A stretch of DNA of 10,828 bases from Sphingobium sp. GTDB lineage: Bacteria > Pseudomonadota > Alphaproteobacteria > Sphingomonadales > Sphingomonadaceae. Positions within the stretch are counted from its first letter, which is position 1; each line of letters opens with the position of its first letter. Below the pieces are notes generated by a model. That model was not told where the DNA came from. It searched no databases and saw only the letters and a list, made by a program, of their open reading frames with translations. Shown one piece after another: positions 6,609 through 10,828 of the stretch. The position numbers and the translations under genes are program-made. The stretch covers positions 1-10,828 of the forward strand of contig JAGVJS010000326.1 in the NCBI GenBank assembly GCA_020051025.1, written 5' to 3'.

Positions 6609-6630
6609 ATAGGGGTGTAAGTGCCAGATA

Positions 6631-7092
6631 TCACTCCCGTCCGACTTCCTTCACCGTGCTGGCAAATTCCTCGAAATCTTTCGCGTCGGTGAAATCTTTA
6701 TAGACGCTGGCGAAGCGGATGTAGGCGACGCTGTCGAGGCGTTTCAGCCCTTCCATCACCATTTCGCCGATCGCGCGCGCGGGGACTTCACTGTCGCCGC
6801 TGGTTTCCAGCTGGCGCTGGATGCCGGAGATCAGTTTTTCCAGACGGCTGGGGTCGATGGGGCGCTTGCGGCAGGCGATGCCGATGGAGCGGGCCAGCTT
6901 GTCGCGCTCGAACGCTTCCTTGCGGCCCTCGCTCTTCACCACCCAGATGTCGCGCAACTGGATGCGTTCGAAGGTGGTGAAGCGCGCGCCGCACGCTTCG
7001 CACTGGCGGCGGCGGCGGATGGCGTTGCCATCTTCCGTCGGCCGGCTGTCCTTCACCTGGCTGTCTTCATGGGCGCAGAAAGGGCAGCGCAT
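6631..7092 (-). CDS. nrdR: Transcriptional repressor NrdR
   Basis: 153 residues, the standard NrdR length. NrdR represses ribonucleotide reductase genes when dATP is plentiful, binding NrdR boxes in their promoters. The N-terminal zinc ribbon has its four cysteines, Cys3 and Cys6 (RCPFC) and Cys31 and Cys34 (CEACG), with the typical [18 protein letters not shown] between it and the rest. The ATP-cone covers about residues 49-139, including [20 protein letters not shown] and [17 protein letters not shown] lies 6 bases before ATG 7092. It follows glyA on the same strand, with a terminator-like hairpin in the 90-base gap. No ribonucleotide reductase gene is in the window, so its targets lie elsewhere. 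Confidence 0.97.
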   Translation of the reverse strand: MRCPFCAHEDSQVKDSRPTEDGNAIRRRRQCEACGARFTTFERIQLRDIWVVKSEGRKEAFERDKLARSIGIACRKRPIDPSRLEKLISGIQRQLETSGDSEVPARAIGEMVMEGLKRLDSVAYIRFASVYKDFTDAKDFEEFASTVKEVGRE

Positions 7093-7109
7093 CAGTGTCT
7101 CCGCAAATA

Positions 7110-7174
7110 AAAGCCCCTCGCGATCAGGTCCGGCCGAGGCATTGCCTCATTCAAACCCGAAAGGGAGGGGCTTT
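7110..7174 (-). terminator. Long-loop terminator or attenuator between glyA and nrdR
   Basis: AAAGCCCCTC (7110-7119) and GAGGGGCTTT (7165-7174) pair perfectly over 10 bp. On the minus strand the stem is followed by TATTTGC, a short T-rich tail. The 45-base loop holds a second hairpin, GAGGC-ATT-GCCTC (7136-7148). It begins 8 bases after the glyA stop and ends about 17 bases before the nrdR start, so it may only partly stop glyA transcripts and set a lower nrdR level. The long loop makes efficiency uncertain. Confidence 0.6.
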
Positions 7175-7182
7175 GACAGTCT

Positions 7183-8484
7183 TTAGTAGATCGGGAAGCG
7201 GGCTGTCAGGGCCAGCACCTTTTCGCGGACATGGGCTTCGACCTGGCCGTCGCCTTCGTCGCCATTGCGGTTCAGGCCTTCGACGACCTCCGCGATCAGG
7301 CGGCCGATCTCGCGGAATTCTTCCTCACGGAAGCCGCGGGTGGTGCCGGCCGGGGTGCCCAGACGCACGCCCGACGTCACGAACGGGCTGGCCGTGTCGA
7401 AGGGCACGTTGTTCTTGTTGCAGGTGATGTAGGCGCGATCGAGCGCCTTTTCCGCGGCCTTGCCGGTGGTGTTCTTGGGGCGCAGGTCGACCAGCAACAG
7501 GTGGTTGTCCGTGCCGCCCGACACGATCGACAGGCCGGCATCGGCCAGCGTTTCGGCCAGCGCGCGGGCATTGGCGACGACCTGATGGGCATAGGCCTTG
7601 AACTCAGGTGTCAGCGCTTCCTTGAACGCCACCGCCTTGGCGGCGATGATGTGCATCAGCGGGCCACCCTGAAGGCCGGGGAAGATCGCGCTGTTCAGCT
7701 TCTTGGCGATCGCTTCGTCATTGCTGAGGATGATGCCCGAACGCGGACCGCGCAGCGACTTGTGGGTCGTGGTCGTGGTGACATGGGCGTAAGGCACCGG
7801 CGAGGGATGCGCGCCGCCGGCGACGAGGCCGGAAAAGTGCGACATGTCGGCCAGCAGATAGGCGCCAACCTCGTCGGCGATCTCGCGGAACCGTTTGAAA
7901 TCCCAGACGCGCGAGTAAGCGGTGCCACCGCAGATAATCAGCCTGGGCTTGTTTTCGCGCGCGATGCGGGCGACCTCGTCCATGTCGATGGTGTGGTCGT
8001 CTTCACGTACCCCGTAAGCAACCGGCTTGAACCACTTGCCCGACATGTTGACCGGCGACCCGTGGGTCAGGTGGCCGCCCGACGAGAGGTCGAGGCCCAT
8101 GAACACGTCGCCCGGCTGGAGCAGGGCCAGGAACACGGCCTGGTTCATCTGGCTGCCGCTATTGGGCTGGACGTTGGCGAAGTTGGCGCCGAACAGCTGC
8201 TTGGCGCGTTCGATGGCGAGGGTTTCGACCACGTCGGCATATTCGCAGCCGCCATAATAGCGCTTGCCTGGATAGCCTTCGGCATATTTGTTGGTGAAGA
8301 TCGAACCGGCGGCCTCAAGGACAGCCTTCGACACGATGTTTTCCGACGCGATCAGTTCGATCTTGTCCTGCTGGCGCTTGAGTTCATTGCCGATCGCGCC
8401 GAAGATTTCCGGGTCCGCGCTGGCGAGGTTTTCGCTGAAGAAGCCGTCCTGGCGAATGGCGGCGGCGAGGGTGTCAGTGCTCAT
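7183..8484 (-). CDS. glyA: Serine hydroxymethyltransferase
   Basis: 433 residues, the expected length. This cytoplasmic PLP enzyme converts serine plus tetrahydrofolate to glycine plus 5,10-methylenetetrahydrofolate, the main one-carbon source for thymidylate, purines and methionine. Diagnostic stretches run in order: [11 protein letters not shown] (42-52), the substrate and cofactor segment [42 protein letters not shown] (211-224), and the PLP-lysine motif [16 protein letters not shown], with Lys242 as the Schiff-base residue. The C-terminal [17 protein letters not shown] is also typical. AAGGAAG about 8 bases ahead supports ATG 8484. It lies 12 bases after rpiB and is probably cotranscribed with it, a pairing common in alphaproteobacteria. 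Confidence 0.98.
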   Translation of the reverse strand: MSTDTLAAAIRQDGFFSENLASADPEIFGAIGNELKRQQDKIELIASENIVSKAVLEAAGSIFTNKYAEGYPGKRYYGGCEYADVVETLAIERAKQLFGANFANVQPNSGSQMNQAVFLALLQPGDVFMGLDLSSGGHLTHGSPVNMSGKWFKPVAYGVREDDHTIDMDEVARIARENKPRLIICGGTAYSRVWDFKRFREIADEVGAYLLADMSHFSGLVAGGAHPSPVPYAHVTTTTTHKSLRGPRSGIILSNDEAIAKKLNSAIFPGLQGGPLMHIIAAKAVAFKEALTPEFKAYAHQVVANARALAETLADAGLSIVSGGTDNHLLLVDLRPKNTTGKAAEKALDRAYITCNKNNVPFDTASPFVTSGVRLGTPAGTTRGFREEEFREIGRLIAEVVEGLNRNGDEGDGQVEAHVREKVLALTARFPIY

Positions 8485-8496
8485 CGAAACTTCCTT

Positions 8497-8934
8497 TCAG
8501 AGCGCGGGCTGGGAGAGTTTTTCGACGCGGCCAGCATGGCGGCCACCGCCGAATTCGGTGGTGAGGAAAGCGGTGACGCAGGCCTTGGCCATGTCGATGC
8601 CGGTCAGGCGGGCGCCCATGGCGATCACGTTGGCGTCATTATGTTCGCGCGACAGGGCGGCGGACAGCGGCTCGCCCACCAGCGCGCAGCGGCAGGCGGG
8701 ATTGCGGTTGACCGCGATCGAAATGCCGATGCCGGAGCCGCAGAGCGCAATGCCGCGTGTCGCAGCGCCGGAAGCCACGGCCGTCGCGAGTTTGTAACCA
8801 AAATCGGGATAATCGACGCGATCGGCGGTTGCCGGACCCAGATCGTCGACCTCATGCCCTTCATCGCGCAGCCACTGGGCGAGTTCCGCCTTCAGATCGA
8901 CGGCGGCATGATCGGAAGCGATAGCGATTTTCAC
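8497..8934 (-). CDS. rpiB: Ribose 5-phosphate isomerase B
   Basis: 145 residues from a GTG start at 8934. The frame also contains an ATG at 9006, but the extra 24 residues look non-coding, the RpiB fold begins exactly at MKIAIASDHAA, and AAGGGA lies about 9 bases before the GTG. The enzyme interconverts ribose 5-phosphate and ribulose 5-phosphate in the pentose phosphate pathway. Active-site residues of RpiB are present: Asp8 and His9 in SDHAA, catalytic Cys65 in ALCGSGIGISIAVN, His98 in SREHNDANVIAMG, and Arg132 and Arg136 in GGRHAGRV. A relative acting on other sugar phosphates (LacAB- or allose-type) is possible, but context favours RpiB. It appears to be the first gene of the rpiB-glyA-nrdR run. 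Confidence 0.95.
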   Translation of the reverse strand: MKIAIASDHAAVDLKAELAQWLRDEGHEVDDLGPATADRVDYPDFGYKLATAVASGAATRGIALCGSGIGISIAVNRNPACRCALVGEPLSAALSREHNDANVIAMGARLTGIDMAKACVTAFLTTEFGGGRHAGRVEKLSQPAL

Positions 8935-8981
8935 GGGTAGAGTCCCTTCACCAGCGGGTGATTCGTTTCTGCGCGCCTCAT

Positions 8982-9022
8982 AGGGGGAGAGGGCGGCAAT
9001 TGCCACCGTAGAGCTTCCCCCT
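8982..9022. promoter_or_regulatory. Nested inverted repeats in the rpiB / small membrane protein gap
   Basis: A perfect 10-base palindrome GGCAATTGCC (8995-9004) lies between AGGGGGA (8982-8988) and its complement TCCCCCT (9016-9022). The outer arms are not symmetric about the centre (6 and 11 bases away). The site is between two divergent genes, so it could be an operator, but no factor can be named. Confidence 0.3.
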
Positions 9023-9023
9023 T

Positions 9024-9227
9024 ATGGCAAGCATCATGGCTGGCACGATTTTATCCATATTGATGCTTGGCGGCGCTCTGCTGACGGGCGGCGGCGTCTA
9101 TGCGATCGTGAAGAAGGGCGACCGCAAGCGCGGCGCATTGATGATCGTCGCAGGGCTGGTGATGTTCGGCAATGTCGCGATCAGTGCGATTCCGGGGCCG
9201 GATGTGCCGATGCTGGAGCGGCGTTGA
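9024..9227 (+). CDS. Small two-helix membrane protein of unknown function
   Basis: 67 residues from ATG 9024, or 63 from ATG 9036. I do not recognise a named family. Two hydrophobic stretches, roughly residues 6-28 (GTILSILMLGGALLTGGGVY) and 37-58 (ALMIVAGLVMFGNVAISAI), flank a very basic loop, KKGDRKRG. By the positive-inside rule, the loop faces the cytoplasm and both ends face the periplasm. The composition is that of a real inner-membrane protein, and the third-position GC matches neighbouring genes. No Shine-Dalgarno is visible: the bases before ATG 9024 are pyrimidine-rich (CTTCCCCCTT), so initiation may be leaderless or at ATG 9036. The last 47 bases overlap the convergent regulator gene. 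Confidence 0.6.
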   Translation: MASIMAGTILSILMLGGALLTGGGVYAIVKKGDRKRGALMIVAGLVMFGNVAISAIPGPDVPMLERR

Positions 9228-9999
9228 TCGCCGAGCGGCGGATCAAATAGGCGGAGTGGATATAGCCTTCGCCGGGGCCGCCGAAGCTGCCCGTCGTGAA
9301 TCTCAACCCGATCTTCTCAAGCGAATCCGTCAGTTCCTTGCCCTGCAGTTCATCAGTGAGCCGGGGTGCCTTGTCATTCGACAGGTTCAGTTTCATGGCG
9401 ATTTCGCAGGTGGTTTCGCCGCAAAGTGCCCGGACGGGTTGGTCAACGCCATATTTGCGCAACAGGATCGCGTAGCGCGTGACCAGTGCTGCCTCCATCT
9501 TGCCTGCCCAGATCGGATCGCGCTTTTCCTTGCGCAGCATGATATAGCGTTGCGATGGCAAGGGTTCGAAAAAGGCCCCTGATAAAAGCGGGTCGGCCTT
9601 CGCTGCGGCCGGCGCCGTTTCAGGTTCGATCGGTTGTGATTCCGGCGCTGACGTCTGCGCCAGGAAGATGGCGGCCGACAGGGCGGTGATGGTCATCATG
9701 ATGGCAACTCCTCGAAACAGGGCGGACCGGGATGGTCCGGCTGCTTCGGGCAGTTCTGGCGCGGGCGGTTCGCCCTCGTCCATTCCGATAATATTGTCCC
9801 GATTTTCTTGGGTCACAAATGTGCGGGACAATGTTCGGCTGCTGCCGATGCCGGTCTTGCGCCGGGCTTCGCGCAATCGTTCGTTAACGGAACTGACGGA
9901 TTTTCCGGTTAGGCTGGCGATGCTCTTGGCGGTATGCCCTTGCGCCAGCAGCCGCAATATCTCACGTTCATTTTCATTGAGTTGAGACATGTCGGTCAT
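9181..9999 (-). CDS. Membrane-tethered LuxR-type HTH protein with periplasmic C-terminal domain
   Basis: 272 residues from ATG 9999; ATG 10029 or 9990 are possible starts, and no good Shine-Dalgarno decides. Residues about 4-55 are a LuxR/GerE helix-turn-helix (LNENEREILRLLAQGHTAKS, SVSSVNERLREARRKTGIGS). A Pro/Glu-rich linker leads to one transmembrane segment at about 95-114 (FRGVAIMMTITALSAAIFLA). Beyond it come a Pro/Ala-rich stretch and a roughly 120-residue domain with a Cys193/Cys198 pair (CGETTC) that could form a disulfide. There is no receiver or autoinducer domain. With the HTH in the cytoplasm and the sensor-like part outside, the layout resembles ToxR/CadC, but with a LuxR head. 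The ligand and target genes are unknown. It lies downstream of the HPP-CBS gene on the same strand, with possible cotranscription. Confidence 0.8.
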   Translation of the reverse strand: MTDMSQLNENEREILRLLAQGHTAKSIASLTGKSVSSVNERLREARRKTGIGSSRTLSRTFVTQENRDNIIGMDEGEPPAPELPEAAGPSRSALFRGVAIMMTITALSAAIFLAQTSAPESQPIEPETAPAAAKADPLLSGAFFEPLPSQRYIMLRKEKRDPIWAGKMEAALVTRYAILLRKYGVDQPVRALCGETTCEIAMKLNLSNDKAPRLTDELQGKELTDSLEKIGLRFTTGSFGGPGEGYIHSAYLIRRSAINAAPASAHPAPESH

Positions 10000-10056
10000 G
10001 GCCTGATACTGCCATGCACGACTGCCCATGCCACCCCAAAAATTGGGAATGACGCC

Positions 10057-10828
10057 TTAACCGGGGATTGCTGGCCGGCCAGCCCGCAGCGCCAGCGATG
10101 CCAGCAGGTCGGTCTGCGTCACCAGTCCCTGCAAGCGATGATCGGCGTCGATCACGATTGCGGCGCGGCGTGTGCCGCTGCTCAAGGGGCCGATCAGCCG
10201 GGCGACGGGTGTGTCGGCATGGACCAGCAGGGGACGGCGGGCGATGTCGCCGGCGTTCGTCCCGTCCCTGCCCAGATCAAGCGCGCCGATGATTCCCTGC
10301 ACCCGCCCCGCATCATCCAGCACCGGCAGCGACAGCAGGCTGCGTTCCTGCATCAGGGCGCGAACCTGCGTCATGGGCTGGCTGGCAGGCACATGGATGA
10401 CGTCGCGCGACATGATCTCAGCGCAGGGAACCGTGCCATGCAGCCGTTCGGCCGCGCGCAGTTCGGCGTCGGCCAGCAACTGGCGCAGGTCGGCCTGATC
10501 GACGTCCAGCGCATCGCCATAGCCTTGAAGCGCATCGGCGACGTCCTGTTCGCTGGGACCGGCGCGCAGCAGCGGGGCCGGATCGCTCGTGCCATGCTTC
10601 GCGGGGGCCTTAGGTGCGACATGAGGGTAATTATGGCCGGCAATCCGGTGGAAGAGGATGGCGACGACCAGCAGCAGCAGTGTGTTCACCCCGACCGGCA
10701 CCAGCGCGAACATATAGCTGCTTGCTACCCCCTTCACGCCCAGCGCGGCGGACAAAGCGACCGCGCCGCCGGGCGGGTGCAGGCAGCGCAGCAGCGACAT
10801 GACGGTGATCGCCGCGCCTACTGCCAGC
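10057..10828 (-). CDS. HPP-family membrane protein with two CBS domains, N-terminal part missing
   Basis: The frame is open at the window end: the codons before ATG 10800 read LAVGAAITV and continue the membrane segment, so that ATG is internal. 256 residues are visible. Numbered from Met 10800, they show the HPP signature LHPPGG (7-12), a hydrophobic helix of the HPP domain at about 28-50, a linker, then CBS 1 at about 126-176 (EIMSRDVIHVPAS, LPVLDDAGRVQGIIG) and CBS 2 at about 186-236 (RRAAIVIDADHRLQGLVTQTDLL). Family knowledge: HPP proteins are inner-membrane proteins, some linked to nitrite transport; CBS pairs bind adenosyl ligands and gate activity. The substrate here is unknown. The stop lies 57 bases upstream of the regulator's chosen start. 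A 5-bp inverted repeat (CCCAA/TTGGG, 10035-10047) lies in between, without a T-tract. Confidence 0.9.
   Translation of the reverse strand, partial: LAVGAAITVMSLLRCLHPPGGAVALSAALGVKGVASSYMFALVPVGVNTLLLLVVAILFHRIAGHNYPHVAPKAPAKHGTSDPAPLLRAGPSEQDVADALQGYGDALDVDQADLRQLLADAELRAAERLHGTVPCAEIMSRDVIHVPASQPMTQVRALMQERSLLSLPVLDDAGRVQGIIGALDLGRDGTNAGDIARRPLLVHADTPVARLIGPLSSGTRRAAIVIDADHRLQGLVTQTDLLASLALRAGRPAIPG

Noticed and set aside
7095..7427. Open plus-strand frame across the glyA-nrdR gap
   Set aside because: It is mostly antisense to the glyA 3' end, with an Arg/Gly/Pro-rich translation typical of chance GC-rich frames.
7231..8940. 569-codon open frame antisense across glyA and rpiB
   Set aside because: It spans two certain housekeeping genes on the other strand, including the gap between them. 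Long antisense frames are routine at this GC content.
8935..9006. ATG 9006 as the rpiB start
   Set aside because: RpiB proteins begin at the MKIAIASDHA strand. The GTG at 8934 has a good Shine-Dalgarno and gives the normal 145-residue length.
10035..10047. CCCAA/TTGGG inverted repeat between the HPP-CBS and regulator genes
   Set aside because: A 5-bp stem with a 3-base loop and no T-tract is too weak to call as a terminator or operator.

Overview
The window looks like chromosomal DNA of a sphingomonad (Alphaproteobacteria, Sphingomonadaceae; Sphingobium or Sphingomonas-like). Reasons: high G+C throughout, an alphaproteobacterial form of ribosomal protein S4, a core block with rpsD, chorismate mutase, trmJ, nrdR, glyA and rpiB, secreted M28 and S9 peptidases of a kind common in this group, and copies of the GAGCGAAGTCGAAGG-type repeat that is scattered through sphingomonad genomes. 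Genus assignment is inference. I see no tRNA, rRNA, CRISPR array, phage or insertion-sequence gene, and no intergenic gap over 300 bases.

Layout. Positions 1-327 (minus) are the start of a small lipoprotein cut by the window edge. 409-2070 (minus) is a secreted zinc aminopeptidase of family M28. 2208-4178 (plus) is a secreted S9 serine peptidase, transcribed divergently from it across a 137-base gap. A perfect 12-bp-stem bidirectional terminator (4233-4266) separates it from rpsD (4289-4903, minus). rpsD has a roughly 170-base putative leader carrying a strong hairpin. A short AroQ-class chorismate mutase (5161-5457, plus) follows, divergent from rpsD. 8934 down to 5470 is a minus-strand run of rpiB, glyA, nrdR, a GIY-YIG nuclease domain and trmJ. 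A small membrane protein (9024-9227, plus) overlaps tail-to-tail with a membrane-tethered LuxR-type HTH protein (minus). The window ends inside an HPP membrane protein with two CBS domains (minus).

Function. The M28/S9 pair probably degrades peptides outside the cytoplasm. The rpiB-glyA-nrdR-trmJ run links pentose phosphate interconversion, one-carbon supply, control of deoxynucleotide synthesis and tRNA modification, mostly housekeeping functions tied to growth. The HTH protein and HPP-CBS protein at the right end are accessory and of unknown ligand.

Most unusual spot: 6225-6608. A GIY-YIG domain is bracketed by inverted pairs of a REP-like repeat. The left repeat is translated as a linker, so the GIY-YIG frame runs without a stop into trmJ. 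It may be a repeat-associated nuclease cassette inserted between nrdR and trmJ. Everything else reads as ordinary chromosomal content.
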